Assembly: GCF_019042245.1 (NCBI RefSeq)
Contig: NZ_JAHQCX010000007.1
Span: 1 to 64,000, forward strand
DNA length: 64,000 nucleotides
DNA from: Diplocloster modestus
GTDB lineage: Bacteria; Bacillota; Clostridia; Lachnospirales; Lachnospiraceae
Reading direction: 5' to 3'
Position numbers and translations under genes: made by a program. Below are positions 52,340 to 61,736 of this stretch, in pieces; the first letter of the stretch is position 1; each line of letters begins with the position of its first letter. Below the pieces are notes generated by a model, which saw only the letters and a program-made list of their open reading frames with translations, was not told the DNA's origin and did not search any database.

Positions 52340-54773
52340 ATATATCGAAAATAACCTTGTGTTCAACCATGACGGGGAGTGCTTCGCTTACTATGAGCTG
52401 CTTCCCTACAACTATTCCTTTTTAAGCCCTGAACAGAAATATCAGGTACACGATTCGTTCCGGCAGCTTATCGCCCAGAACAGGGACGGAAAGATTCATG
52501 CCCTGCAAATCAGCACCGAATCCAGCATACGGGCGGCACAGGAACGCTCCAAACAGGAAGTGACGGGCAAGTTAAAGGATGTTGCCTGTGCAAAGATTGA
52601 CGCACAGACCGAAGCCCTGATTTCCATGATAGGGGAAAATCAGGTAGACTATCGCTTTTTTATCGGCTTCAAGCTGCTTGTCAATGAGCAGGAAGTCACC
52701 ATGAAACAGTTCCGCAGGGAAGCAAAGACCGCCGTTTCCAATTTCCTCCATGAAGTCAACCACAAACTCATGGGGGATTTTGTTTCCATGAGCAATGAAG
52801 AAATCTGGCGGTTTCAGAAGATGGAAAAGCTGCTGGAAAGTAAAATCTCACGCCGCTTCAAAGTCCGGCGGCTTAACAAGGACGATTTTGGCTATCTGAT
52901 TGAGCATTTATACGGGCAGACCGGAACCGCCTACGAAGATTATGAGTATTATCTTCCGAAGAAACGGTTTCAGGAGGAAACGCTGGTGAAATACTATGAC
53001 CTCATCAAACCCACCCGTTGTCTGATAGAGGAAAACCAGCGGTATCTGAAAATCGAACAGGAAGACGGGACAGTTTATGCCGCCTACTTTACCATCAACA
53101 GCATTGTAGGGGAACTGGACTTCCCATCCTCGGAAATCTTTTACTATCAGCAGCAGCAATTCACTTTTCCCATTGATACCTCTATGAATGTGGAGATTGT
53201 GACAAACCGGAAAGCCCTCTCCACGGTGCGGAACAAGAAAAAAGAGCTGAAAGATTTGGACAACCACGCATGGCAGAATGACAGTGAAACCAGTACAAAC
53301 GTGGTGGACGCTTTAGACAGCGTAAATGAGCTGGAATCCACCTTAGACCAGAGCAAGGAATCCATGTATAAGCTGTCCTATGTGGTGCGTGTGACAGCTC
53401 CCGACTTGGAAGAACTGAAACGCCGCTGCAATGAGGTGAAAGATTTTTATGACGATTTGAACGTGAAGCTGGTTCGCCCCTTTGGGGATATGCTGGGGCT
53501 GCATGGGGAATTTCTCCCTGCCAGCAAACGGTATCTGAACGATTACATCCAGTATGTCACCAGTGACTTCCTCGCTGGTCTTGGTTTCGGAGCAACCCAG
53601 ATGTTGGGGGAACCAGAGGGTATTTATATCGGGTACAGCCTTGATACAGGAAGAAATGTGTACTTAAAACCTGCCCTTGCCAGTCAAGGGGTAAAAGGCT
53701 CTGTTACCAACGCCCTTGCTGCCGCTTTTGTCGGCTCCCTCGGCGGTGGAAAATCATTCAGCAACAACATGATTGTCTATTATTCCGTACTATTTGGGGC
53801 ACAGGCTCTCATTGTTGACCCGAAAGCGGAACGGGGACGCTGGAAAGAAACCCTGCCGGAAATCGCCCATGAAATCAATATCGTAAACCTGACCTCAGAG
53901 GAACAGAACAGGGGCTTACTTGACCCCTATGTGATTATGGAGAACCCAAAGGATTCCGAATCACTGGCAATCGACATCCTGACCTTTTTAACCGGCATTT
54001 CCAGCCGTGACGGGGAAAAGTTCCCTGTTCTTCGGAAAGCCATCCGTGCAGTGACAAACAGTGAGGAACGGGGACTTTTCAAAGTGATTGAGGAACTTCG
54101 GGCGGAGGGAACCACCATCAGCACCAGCATAGCCGACCATATCGAATCCTTTACGGACTATGACTTTGCACACCTGCTCTTTTCGGATGGGGATGTCACA
54201 CAGTCCATCAGCCTTGAAAAGCAGCTCAATATCATTCAGGTGGCGGATTTGGTGCTGCCGGATAAAGAAACCTCGTTTGAAGAATACACCACAATGGAGC
54301 TGCTTTCCGTGGCAATGCTCATTGTAATCAGCACCTTTGCCCTCGACTTTATCCACACCGACCGCAGCGTGTTTAAGATTGTGGATTTGGATGAAGCATG
54401 GAGCTTCTTACAGGTGGCACAGGGCAAGACCCTCTCTATGAAGCTGGTTCGTGCCGGACGTGCCATGAACGCAGGCGTTTACTTTGTCACCCAGAACACG
54501 GACGATTTGCTGGATGAAAAGCTGAAAAACAATCTGGGCTTGAAGTTTGCGTTCCGTTCCACAGACATCAACGAAATCAAGAAGACCCTCGCCTTTTTTG
54601 GGGTGGATTCCGAAGATGAAAACAACCAGAAGCGGCTCCGTGACTTGGAAAACGGGCAGTGCCTTATCAGTGATTTGTACGGGCGTGTGGGAGTGATACA
54701 GTTCCATCCTATCTTTGAAGACCTGTTCCATGCCTTTGATACCAGACCGCCCATGAGAAAAGAGGTGGATTGA
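52323..54773 (+). CDS. VirB4-type conjugation ATPase (Tn916 Orf16 / ConE)
   Basis: An 816-residue motor ATPase of the type IV secretion system. Walker A GSLGGGKSFSNN near 472-483, ALIVDPKAERGRW, Walker B FKIVDLDEAWSFL, and NAGVYFVTQNTDDLLDE are present; the N-terminal half (1-400) is the VirB4/TraE-like domain. Start ATG at 52323 with AAGGAG eight bases upstream. It overlaps TcpE and is coupled to the following gene by overlap at its stop codon. Confidence 0.95.
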   Translation: MAYPIKYIENNLVFNHDGECFAYYELLPYNYSFLSPEQKYQVHDSFRQLIAQNRDGKIHALQISTESSIRAAQERSKQEVTGKLKDVACAKIDAQTEALISMIGENQVDYRFFIGFKLLVNEQEVTMKQFRREAKTAVSNFLHEVNHKLMGDFVSMSNEEIWRFQKMEKLLESKISRRFKVRRLNKDDFGYLIEHLYGQTGTAYEDYEYYLPKKRFQEETLVKYYDLIKPTRCLIEENQRYLKIEQEDGTVYAAYFTINSIVGELDFPSSEIFYYQQQQFTFPIDTSMNVEIVTNRKALSTVRNKKKELKDLDNHAWQNDSETSTNVVDALDSVNELESTLDQSKESMYKLSYVVRVTAPDLEELKRRCNEVKDFYDDLNVKLVRPFGDMLGLHGEFLPASKRYLNDYIQYVTSDFLAGLGFGATQMLGEPEGIYIGYSLDTGRNVYLKPALASQGVKGSVTNALAAAFVGSLGGGKSFSNNMIVYYSVLFGAQALIVDPKAERGRWKETLPEIAHEINIVNLTSEEQNRGLLDPYVIMENPKDSESLAIDILTFLTGISSRDGEKFPVLRKAIRAVTNSEERGLFKVIEELRAEGTTISTSIADHIESFTDYDFAHLLFSDGDVTQSISLEKQLNIIQVADLVLPDKETSFEEYTTMELLSVAMLIVISTFALDFIHTDRSVFKIVDLDEAWSFLQVAQGKTLSMKLVRAGRAMNAGVYFVTQNTDDLLDEKLKNNLGLKFAFRSTDINEIKKTLAFFGVDSEDENNQKRLRDLENGQCLISDLYGRVGVIQFHPIFEDLFHAFDTRPPMRKEVD

Positions 54774-57103
54774 TGGTGATACATAGAACTTCCAACGGGC
54801 AGCAACTCCCTGTTCCCTATTCAGCAAAAAAGGGCTTGTCTTGGAAAATAGCAGGAAAATTGATTGGCAGGGTGCTTCTGGCACTCCTGCTCATCCTCCT
54901 GTTGCTTGCAGTCTTCGGCACAGCCGCCCACGCTGCCGGACTGGTGGATGATACGGTGGACGCTGCCAACGAATACAGCAAATACCCTCTGGACAACTAC
55001 CAGCTTGATTTTTATGTGGACAGCGGATGGGACTGGCTCCCGTGGAACTGGCTGGACGGTATCGGAAAACAGGTGATGTACGGGCTGTATGCCATCACAA
55101 ATTTTATCTGGACAATCAGCCTGTACCTTTCCAACGCCACAGGGTATCTGATTCAGGAAGCCTACTCGTTGGACTTCATTTCCTCTACGGCGGATTCCAT
55201 TGGGAAAAATATGCAGACCTTGGCAGGCGTTACCACAGGCGGCTTGTCCTCGGAGGGATTTTATATCGGGTTCCTGCTGATTCTCATTCTGGTGGTGGGG
55301 ATTTACGTTGCCTACACAGGGCTTATCAAACGGGAAACCACAAAAGCCATCCATGCCGTTGTGAATTTCGTGGTGGTGTTCGTGCTGTCCGCTGCCTTTA
55401 TCGCCTATGCTCCTGATTATATCGGGAAAATCAATGAATTTTCCGCAGACATCAGCAATGCCAGCCTGACCCTTGGCACAAAGATTGTGCTGCCAAACTC
55501 GGAAAGCCAGGGAAAAGACAGTGTGGATTTGATACGGGACAGCCTGTTTTCCATTCAGGTCAAACAGCCGTGGCTCCTGCTGCAATACGGCAACTCGGAT
55601 GTGGAAAGTATTGGGGCTGACCGTGTGGAACACCTGCTCTCAACCAGTCCAGACGAAAACAACGGGCAGGACAGGGAAGAAATCGTGGTGGAGGAAATCG
55701 AAGACAGGGAAAATACCAACCTTACCATCACAAAGACCATCAACCGCTTGGGAACCGTCTTCTTCCTGTTCATGTTCAATATCGGTATCTCCGTTTTTGT
55801 ATTCCTGCTCACGGGGATAATGATTTTTTCACAGGTGCTTTTTATCATCTACGCCATGTTCCTGCCTGTGAGCTTCCTCCTTAGCATGGTTCCCTCTTTT
55901 GAGGGGATGTCCAAACGTGCCATTACAAAACTGTTCAATACCATCCTTACCAGAGCCGGAATCACCCTGATTATCACGGTAGCGTTCAGCATTTCCACCA
56001 TGCTCTACAACCTGTCTGGGGAATATCCGTTCTTCCTGACGGCGTTCTTGCAGATAGTGACCTTTGCCGGAATTTATTTTAAGCTGGGGGATTTGATGGG
56101 GATGTTCTCCTTACAGAGCGGCGATTCCCAAAGTATGGGGAGCCGTATCATGCGAAGACCCCGTATGCTCATGCACGCCCATATGCACCGTTTACAGCAT
56201 AAGTTAGGGCGTTCTGTGGCAGCTCTTGGGGCTGGAACGGCTGCATACCACGCAGGGAAACAAGCTAGCCCAGACCAGAGAAATGCTTCCAACTTCGGTA
56301 CTTCCAAAAATACACAGGCAGACCACACCCGACCAAACGGACGGGCAGCACCAGAAAAGGAATCTGCATGGAAACGGGCTGGCTCTGCTGTGGGTGCGGT
56401 GGCAGATACCAAAGATAAGATAGCCGATACTGCCGGACAGCTTCGGGAGCAGGCAAAGGATTTGCCTGTCAATGCAAAGTACGCCCTTTACCACGGGAAA
56501 ACACAGGTATCAGAGGGAGTACGGGATTTTACTTCCAGCGTGACCCAGACCCGAACTGCCAGAGCCGAACAGCGGAACGCACAGGCAGAAAGCCGCAGAC
56601 AGACCATTGCAGAACGCAGGGCGGAACTGGAACAGGCAAAACAGCCGCAACAGACAGCTTCCGAATCCCCCAAAGGGGCGGCTCCCGTCCATGAACGCCC
56701 TGTTACTGCAAAGCAGCCGGAAGATTTCCGACATCATGCAGATACCACTCATACAGGAAAACCAGCCATGCAGCCGGTTTCCCCATCCATCAGGGAACGG
56801 GGACAGGTTCCTTATGGGGGAACTGTGGCAGAACGGGCTTCGGTTCCGGTAGTAAAGGCAGCTTCCATCCACCATGAACAGATACCGTCTGCAAGGACAG
56901 AACGCCAGATACTCCCTCCGGCTTCCCCAGACAAACCAGAGGAAAGACAAAAGGCAAATACGGCTCCTGTGATACCGGAAAGAAAACGGGCTGCCCCTGC
57001 GGTAAAAGAATCGAACTTTACCATCCGGCGTACCACCGCCAGAAAGGAGTGGACAAAAACGGTAACAGCGGCTGCCAAACAAAAGAAAGGGGAGAAACCA
57101 TGA
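54773..57103 (+). CDS. VirB6-like channel protein (Tn916 Orf15 / ConG)
   Basis: A 776-residue membrane protein: TM near 20-42, then about six further membrane segments between 100 and 430, and a long hydrophilic basic, Gln/Ala/Pro-rich tail (about 450-776). The layout and position match Tn916 Orf15/ICEBs1 ConG, equivalent to VirB6 of the mating channel. Start is the ATG overlapping the VirB4 stop (ATGA-type). The cytoplasmic or wall-directed tail is low in complexity and not assignable. Confidence 0.9.
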   Translation: MVIHRTSNGQQLPVPYSAKKGLSWKIAGKLIGRVLLALLLILLLLAVFGTAAHAAGLVDDTVDAANEYSKYPLDNYQLDFYVDSGWDWLPWNWLDGIGKQVMYGLYAITNFIWTISLYLSNATGYLIQEAYSLDFISSTADSIGKNMQTLAGVTTGGLSSEGFYIGFLLILILVVGIYVAYTGLIKRETTKAIHAVVNFVVVFVLSAAFIAYAPDYIGKINEFSADISNASLTLGTKIVLPNSESQGKDSVDLIRDSLFSIQVKQPWLLLQYGNSDVESIGADRVEHLLSTSPDENNGQDREEIVVEEIEDRENTNLTITKTINRLGTVFFLFMFNIGISVFVFLLTGIMIFSQVLFIIYAMFLPVSFLLSMVPSFEGMSKRAITKLFNTILTRAGITLIITVAFSISTMLYNLSGEYPFFLTAFLQIVTFAGIYFKLGDLMGMFSLQSGDSQSMGSRIMRRPRMLMHAHMHRLQHKLGRSVAALGAGTAAYHAGKQASPDQRNASNFGTSKNTQADHTRPNGRAAPEKESAWKRAGSAVGAVADTKDKIADTAGQLREQAKDLPVNAKYALYHGKTQVSEGVRDFTSSVTQTRTARAEQRNAQAESRRQTIAERRAELEQAKQPQQTASESPKGAAPVHERPVTAKQPEDFRHHADTTHTGKPAMQPVSPSIRERGQVPYGGTVAERASVPVVKAASIHHEQIPSARTERQILPPASPDKPEERQKANTAPVIPERKRAAPAVKESNFTIRRTTARKEWTKTVTAAAKQKKGEKP

Positions 57104-58104
57104 AGTTAAGACACCTTTTCTTTGCCTGTTCCGGCGTGTTCGTGATGATGTTCTCCCTGCTCCTTTTGGTGGTGATTGTCTTCTCGGATGAGGAAGACGG
57201 CGGAAGCGGCGGAAACCTTATCTATGGGGGCGTGAGCGTATCACAGGAAGTCCTCGCCCATAAGCCTATGCTGGAAAAGTATGCAAGGGAATATGGCATA
57301 GAGGAATACTTAAATGTGCTGCTCGCCATCATTCAGGTGGAATCCGGCGGCACGCTGGAAGACGTTATGCAGTCCTCGGAATCTCTGGGGCTTCCCCCGA
57401 ACTCCCTTAGTACAGAGGAATCCATCAAACAGGGCTGCAAGTATTTCTCGGAACTGCTCGCAGCGGCAGAAACAAAGGGCTGTGACTTAAACAGCGTGAT
57501 TCAATCCTATAATTACGGCGGCGGTTTCCTAGACTATGTGGCAGGACACGGAAAAAAATACACCTTTGAACTGGCAGAAAGCTTCGCAAGGGACAAATCC
57601 GGCGGAAAGAAAGTCACCTACACCAACCCTGTTGCGGTAGAGAAAAACGGGGGCTGGCGGTATTCCTATGGAAATATGTTCTATGTCCTCTTGGTATCGC
57701 AATACCTGACCGTGGCACAGTTTGATGATGAAACGGTACAGGCTATCATGGAGGAAGCCTTAAAGTATGAGGGATGGACATATGTGTATGGGGGCGATTC
57801 CCCCTCCACTTCCTTTGACTGTTCGGGACTGGTGCAGTGGTGCTATGGCAAGGCAGGAATCGCCCTGCCACGGACAGCACAGGAACAGTACAATGTGACG
57901 CAGCACATCCCCCTGTCCGAAGCAAAAGCAGGGGATTTGGTCTTTTTCCACTCCACCTACAACGCCGGAACCTACATCACCCATGTGGGGCTGTATGTGG
58001 GAAATAACCGGATGTACCATGCCGGAAATCCCATTGGTTACGCAGACCTGACAGGCTCCTACTGGCAACAGCACCTTGCCGGAGCCGGACGAATCAAACA
58101 ATAA
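57100..58104 (+). CDS. CwlT-like two-domain cell wall hydrolase
   Basis: A 334-residue protein equivalent to Tn916 Orf14 and CwlT. N-terminal TM (about 7-28), a lysozyme-like muramidase domain (about 60-200: LLAIIQVESGG with catalytic Glu, QSYNYGGGFLDYV), and a C-terminal NlpC/P60 peptidase (about 220-334) with Cys in FDCSGLVQWCYG and His in ITHVGLYVG. It opens the donor wall locally for mating. Its ATG overlaps the previous stop codon. Confidence 0.95.
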   Translation: MKLRHLFFACSGVFVMMFSLLLLVVIVFSDEEDGGSGGNLIYGGVSVSQEVLAHKPMLEKYAREYGIEEYLNVLLAIIQVESGGTLEDVMQSSESLGLPPNSLSTEESIKQGCKYFSELLAAAETKGCDLNSVIQSYNYGGGFLDYVAGHGKKYTFELAESFARDKSGGKKVTYTNPVAVEKNGGWRYSYGNMFYVLLVSQYLTVAQFDDETVQAIMEEALKYEGWTYVYGGDSPSTSFDCSGLVQWCYGKAGIALPRTAQEQYNVTQHIPLSEAKAGDLVFFHSTYNAGTYITHVGLYVGNNRMYHAGNPIGYADLTGSYWQQHLAGAGRIKQ

Positions 58105-58120
58105 GAAAGGATGAACCGAT

Positions 58121-59029
58121 ATGATTCAGATTAGAAAAGAGGATAACCAGAAAAAGCAGAAAGAAAAGAAACTGAAAGTTTACAAAGTCAATACCCACAA
58201 AAAAACCGTGATTGCCCTGTGGGTGCTGCTGGCAATGAGCTTCCTGTTTGCCGTCTATAAGAATTTCACGGCGATAGACATTCATACTGTCCATGAAACC
58301 AAAGTGATTGAGGAAACCATCCTCGACACTCACAAGATAGAAAACTTTGTGGAGAATTTCGCAGAAGTCTACTATTCATGGGAACAGTCTGCCGCTTCCA
58401 TTGATAACCGGACAAACGCTTTAAAAGGGTATCTCACCGGAGAACTGCAAGCCGTGAATGTAGATACTGTCCGAAAGGACATCCCCGTATCGTCTGCCCT
58501 CACCGACTTCCAGATATGGGAAATCACAGAAGAAAAGGAGCAGCATTATCAAGTAACCTATACGGTGGAACAGCGTATCACAGAGGGAGAATCCAGTAAA
58601 ACCGTCCGTTCCGCCTATCAGGTGACCGTCTATGTGGACAGTTCTGGGAACCTGACGATTATCCAGAACCCAACCATTACCAGCGTTCCCGTAAAATCCG
58701 GCTACACTCCAAAAGCGGTACAAAGTGACGGTACGGTGGATTCCATCACCACGGAGGAAATCAACGAATTTCTCACTACCTTTTTCAAGCTGTACCCTAC
58801 GGCAACCGCAAAGGAGCTGACCTATTATGTGAATGAGGGCGTGCTGAACCCTGTGGGGAAAGAATATATCTTCTCGGAACTGGTAAATCCTGTCTACAAC
58901 CGAAACGGAAATCAGGTGACAGCTTCCCTTGCAGTAAAATATCTGGATAACCAGACCATGACAACACAGGTATCGCAGTTTTACCTTGTGCTGGAAAAGA
59001 ACGGGGAAAACTGGAAAATTGTGAAATAG
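58121..59029 (+). CDS. TcpC-family conjugal transfer protein (Tn916 Orf13)
   Basis: A 302-residue single-pass membrane protein (TM about 27-46) with a TcpC/ConB-type external domain made of two NTF2-like repeats, equivalent to VirB8. It closes the transfer operon: a strong hairpin follows its stop. AGAAAGGATGAACCGAT precedes the ATG. Confidence 0.93.
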   Translation: MIQIRKEDNQKKQKEKKLKVYKVNTHKKTVIALWVLLAMSFLFAVYKNFTAIDIHTVHETKVIEETILDTHKIENFVENFAEVYYSWEQSAASIDNRTNALKGYLTGELQAVNVDTVRKDIPVSSALTDFQIWEITEEKEQHYQVTYTVEQRITEGESSKTVRSAYQVTVYVDSSGNLTIIQNPTITSVPVKSGYTPKAVQSDGTVDSITTEEINEFLTTFFKLYPTATAKELTYYVNEGVLNPVGKEYIFSELVNPVYNRNGNQVTASLAVKYLDNQTMTTQVSQFYLVLEKNGENWKIVK

Positions 59030-59033
59030 TTAT

Positions 59034-59076
59034 AGAGAAACGTGCATTTCTCATTTGGAGATTTGCACGTTTCTCT
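59034..59076 (+). terminator. terminator of the transfer operon
   Basis: AGAGAAACGTGCA and TGCACGTTTCTCT form a perfect 13-bp stem. It separates the transfer module from the AT-rich cargo and lies between convergent genes. Confidence 0.85.
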
Positions 59077-59103
59077 TACAAAGTATTTAAAAGAAATTTT
59101 CGT

Positions 59104-59670
59104 TTAATCTTTATATTTTTGATTAGCTCCCAGCAGTAGTGTATCAATTGCTTCGGATAATTCTTTTCTTACTTTATCAGGATTTGAAAAGGCATATCTT
59201 AATTGTAATGTTGTATAACCATGAAGCATACCTGTTACCATGCTCAAAATTTCAGTGGTCTTATCTGGATTAAAGCCACATGAGCAAATAAGTGTTTTAA
59301 GTAAAGATAGATAATCATTAAAAATGATTGCTGTTTCCTCTGTTCCATTCCAACTAGCCCATTGAATTATTTCATACACACCGGGATGTTCAATCATATA
59401 ATTAAGATATTCAACTGCCACTAATTTTAACGCTGAATCCCCTGTCTTACCGATTGCTGCACGAATCATTTTTTCATTCATAGTACGCATACCACTATGT
59501 GCTATCTCCCTAAGAAGTTCATCCAAACTTCCTATATGATTATATAAGGAGGGGGTACGAATCCCTAAATTTTCAGCAATAGCTTTCAAAGAAACATTAT
59601 GAAGTCCATTTCTATCAGCCATATCAGACGCTGTTTTTATAACTTCGGCTCTTGTAACTCGCATATTCAT
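59104..59670 (-). CDS. TetR-family regulator
   Basis: A 188-residue TetR/AcrR repressor: N-terminal HTH (about 5-52) with NVSLKAIAENLGIRTPSLYN, and a ligand-binding domain resembling the WHG/TetR_C_33 group (HPGVYEIIQWASWNG). It is divergent from the amidase gene at 59844. CTAAT(T/A)TAATTA-like sites lie over both promoters, so it should repress itself and the amidase. Inducer unknown. Confidence 0.9.
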   Translation of the reverse strand: MNMRVTRAEVIKTASDMADRNGLHNVSLKAIAENLGIRTPSLYNHIGSLDELLREIAHSGMRTMNEKMIRAAIGKTGDSALKLVAVEYLNYMIEHPGVYEIIQWASWNGTEETAIIFNDYLSLLKTLICSCGFNPDKTTEILSMVTGMLHGYTTLQLRYAFSNPDKVRKELSEAIDTLLLGANQKYKD

Positions 59671-59698
59671 TTTCCTCTTTCTTCACATCATTTACCTC

Positions 59699-59727
59699 AT
59701 TTTAAGTAATTAAATTAGCGAAGTCAA
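59699..59727 (-). promoter_or_regulatory. promoter of the tetR gene with operator-like spacer
   Basis: Minus-strand -35 TTGACT (59722-59727), 17-base spacer, -10 TAAAAT (59699-59704). The spacer contains GCTAATTTAATTACT, similar to the palindrome at 59788 on the other promoter. Confidence 0.7.
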
Positions 59728-59757
59728 TAATTAGGTTAGAAAAAAAGAACTTTTATA

Positions 59758-59823
59758 TTGACAAATTGTCTTATAATATTTAATATTACTAATATAATTA
59801 GTTTTAATACTACTATAATTAGT
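59758..59823 (+). promoter_or_regulatory. promoter and operator of the amidase gene
   Basis: -35 TTGACA (59758-59763), 17-base spacer, -10 TAATAT (59781-59786), then the palindrome ACTAATATAATTAGT (59788-59802) and a weaker ACTATAATTAGT (59812-59823). Placement over the start site fits TetR repression. Confidence 0.7.
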
Positions 59824-59843
59824 TTATGAAAGGAACTACAAAT

Positions 59844-60539
59844 ATGTGTACAAGATTTGTGTATAATGGGAAAGAAACCATTGTTGGGTTCAATTTTGAT
59901 ATTGACCTTTCTGAATGGGAACATACCGTAATTGCTGAAAAAGACCGTTTTTTTTTAGGGATAAAAATGTCCGATAATAAGTATCACTCTTTTCACGGAA
60001 TCAATAGAAATGGGAATGTTGGCACATTGTTGTATGTACATGGAAATGACAATGCACAATTTTGCGGTAATGAATCATGCTATACAATAGCTGATTTGAC
60101 AGAAAATTTTATAAAAGGCAACCTCTCTTTTGATGATTCATTGGAAATAGTGAAAAAAAAGAAAATTACTTATGCTCCTGACACTACTATGCAGGCTATG
60201 TTTTCAGATAGAACTGGGCGTGTTCTCATTATTGAACCGGGGATTGGGTATCGTTTGGAAAAAGAAAAATATTCCTTAATAACAAATTACTCCATTTTAA
60301 AACCAGAATTGACTAATCCATATGTTTTATCTGGGGATAACAGATATGAAAAGGCAAAGGATTTACTGCAAGGATATGGAGAAAACTTCTCTATTTCCAA
60401 CGCCTTTGATGTACTTAGGTCAGTACGTCAGGAAGGACTTTGGGCAACCAGAGTTTCTTTTGTATATTCCGTTACTAAAAATAAGGTATATTATGTGTTG
60501 AACAATGATTTCAAAAATATTGCAGAGTATCAATTCTAA
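59844..60539 (+). CDS. choloylglycine-hydrolase-family linear amide C-N hydrolase
   Basis: A 231-residue Ntn-hydrolase of the choloylglycine hydrolase / penicillin V acylase superfamily. The start is put at 59844 so that Met removal exposes Cys2 (MCTRF) as nucleophile; AAAGGA lies nine bases before. Asp19 (FNFD), Asn148 (ITNYS) and Arg167 (GDNRY) align with family catalytic residues, but the Arg of the GRNLD motif is Phe here (GFNFD). It is about 90 residues shorter than bile salt hydrolases. No signal peptide. Possible substrates: conjugated bile salts, beta-lactams, acyl-homoserine lactones or N-acyl amines; undetermined. Confidence 0.8.
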   Translation: MCTRFVYNGKETIVGFNFDIDLSEWEHTVIAEKDRFFLGIKMSDNKYHSFHGINRNGNVGTLLYVHGNDNAQFCGNESCYTIADLTENFIKGNLSFDDSLEIVKKKKITYAPDTTMQAMFSDRTGRVLIIEPGIGYRLEKEKYSLITNYSILKPELTNPYVLSGDNRYEKAKDLLQGYGENFSISNAFDVLRSVRQEGLWATRVSFVYSVTKNKVYYVLNNDFKNIAEYQF

Positions 60540-60768
60540 TATCACTGCAATTATAAGCAAAAGTGGAGGATTTACATTTCCCACACTTCCTTAGATTTGA
60601 CAATACCATCTGCCTATTGCAATTTTTATTTACTTTTCCATCAATATTTCAAACAACAATTTCTACTTCGACAATCAAGTTAATTTATGTTGTTTAACCT
60701 CTATTTCCTTTGTCTACTAAGACATTTAATTATTTACCATACATCTGTGATAATTTTTAATTTGCCTA
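60540..60768. other. gene-free AT-rich spacer
   Basis: About 230 bases between the amidase stop and the MerR-type promoter. No gene, repeat or clear terminator was recognised. Confidence 0.5.
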
Positions 60769-60799
60769 TTGACTTTAACGTTACGTCATAGTATATGAT
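60769..60799 (+). promoter_or_regulatory. MerR-type promoter with 19-bp spacer and dyad
   Basis: -35 TTGACT (60769-60774) and -10 TATGAT (60794-60799) lie 19 bases apart instead of 17. The dyad GACTTTAACGTTACGTC (60771-60787) fills the spacer. This is the classical architecture for a promoter untwisted by a MerR activator, here presumably the TipAS-type MerR encoded in the same operon. Confidence 0.85.
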
Positions 60800-60824
60800 A
60801 AAACCAAAAGGAGGAACTAGAATT

Positions 60825-61736
60825 ATGAAAATATCCGCTATCCGTTCTGACAAAGTTTATTCAAAAATTATGAATGCACCGTTAGACAAAAAAAATGACA
60901 TTTATAGATATGAACTTATGAAGCCTTTTGAAAAAAAGTGGGCTTGTTATAGTGTTCCTATGAAAGCTCTAACGCCTAATGGATATGATGTAATTATGGC
61001 AAGCGAAATGCTTGGACATATCGCCCCAACCGCTGTTGACCAAAAGCAACAAAATAATATTAAGCTAATTTCTGATAATACACTCTGGGAAAAATGTGAG
61101 TTATCCATTCAGCAGTCGTTGAATTGCTTTGTTGAACACGGTGTTAATCTACCCATTAAAGAATATGCGTTTACAATTTTACTTGCAAATGCTAAAAATC
61201 CTTACATTATTTTAAATGATGGTTACTGTGGTGATGGTGGTATTCCAGGATATATTTTTTCTTGGTTACTACCTAATGAATACACTTTATCACATCTTCA
61301 TGTAGCATTAGCACATGAAACTAATCACAACGTACGATTTCAATTTATTAAATGGAAGAATGACATCACTCTTGGTGAAATGATAGTCAATGAGGGATTG
61401 GCAGAAAACTTTGCAACATTTCTGTATGGTGAAGATAAAGCAGGTCCTTGGGTAACAAAAACTGATATAGAAACCTTAAATGAATATATTAAGCCTATTA
61501 TTCGGGACGGTTTAAATGTTCAAGGATTAGAAAATCTGAATGCATACCTTTATGGTGATGAAATGGCAGCATTACAAAACTATCCTCAGGTCGGATTACC
61601 CTATTGTTCCGGATATGCGTGTGGCTATCACTTGATTAAACACTACTTGCAAAAGACTGGAAAAAACATTGTCGAAGCAACTCTATTACCTGCAAAAGAA
61701 ATTTTAAATGCTACGGAGGATTTTTGGAATGAATGA
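60825..61736 (+). CDS. DUF2268-like putative zinc protease
   Basis: A 303-residue protein with HExxH at 164-168 (ALAHETNHNVRF) and a downstream NEGLAENFA glutamate near 190-194, the gluzincin arrangement of DUF2268 (YjaZ-like) putative Zn proteases. No signal peptide or membrane segment, so cytoplasmic. ATG at 60825 follows AAGGAGG; the longer frame is rejected. It is first in an operon with a MerR-TipAS gene that starts inside its end. A role in handling a peptide antibiotic is conceivable but unproven. Confidence 0.8.
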   Translation: MKISAIRSDKVYSKIMNAPLDKKNDIYRYELMKPFEKKWACYSVPMKALTPNGYDVIMASEMLGHIAPTAVDQKQQNNIKLISDNTLWEKCELSIQQSLNCFVEHGVNLPIKEYAFTILLANAKNPYIILNDGYCGDGGIPGYIFSWLLPNEYTLSHLHVALAHETNHNVRFQFIKWKNDITLGEMIVNEGLAENFATFLYGEDKAGPWVTKTDIETLNEYIKPIIRDGLNVQGLENLNAYLYGDEMAALQNYPQVGLPYCSGYACGYHLIKHYLQKTGKNIVEATLLPAKEILNATEDFWNE

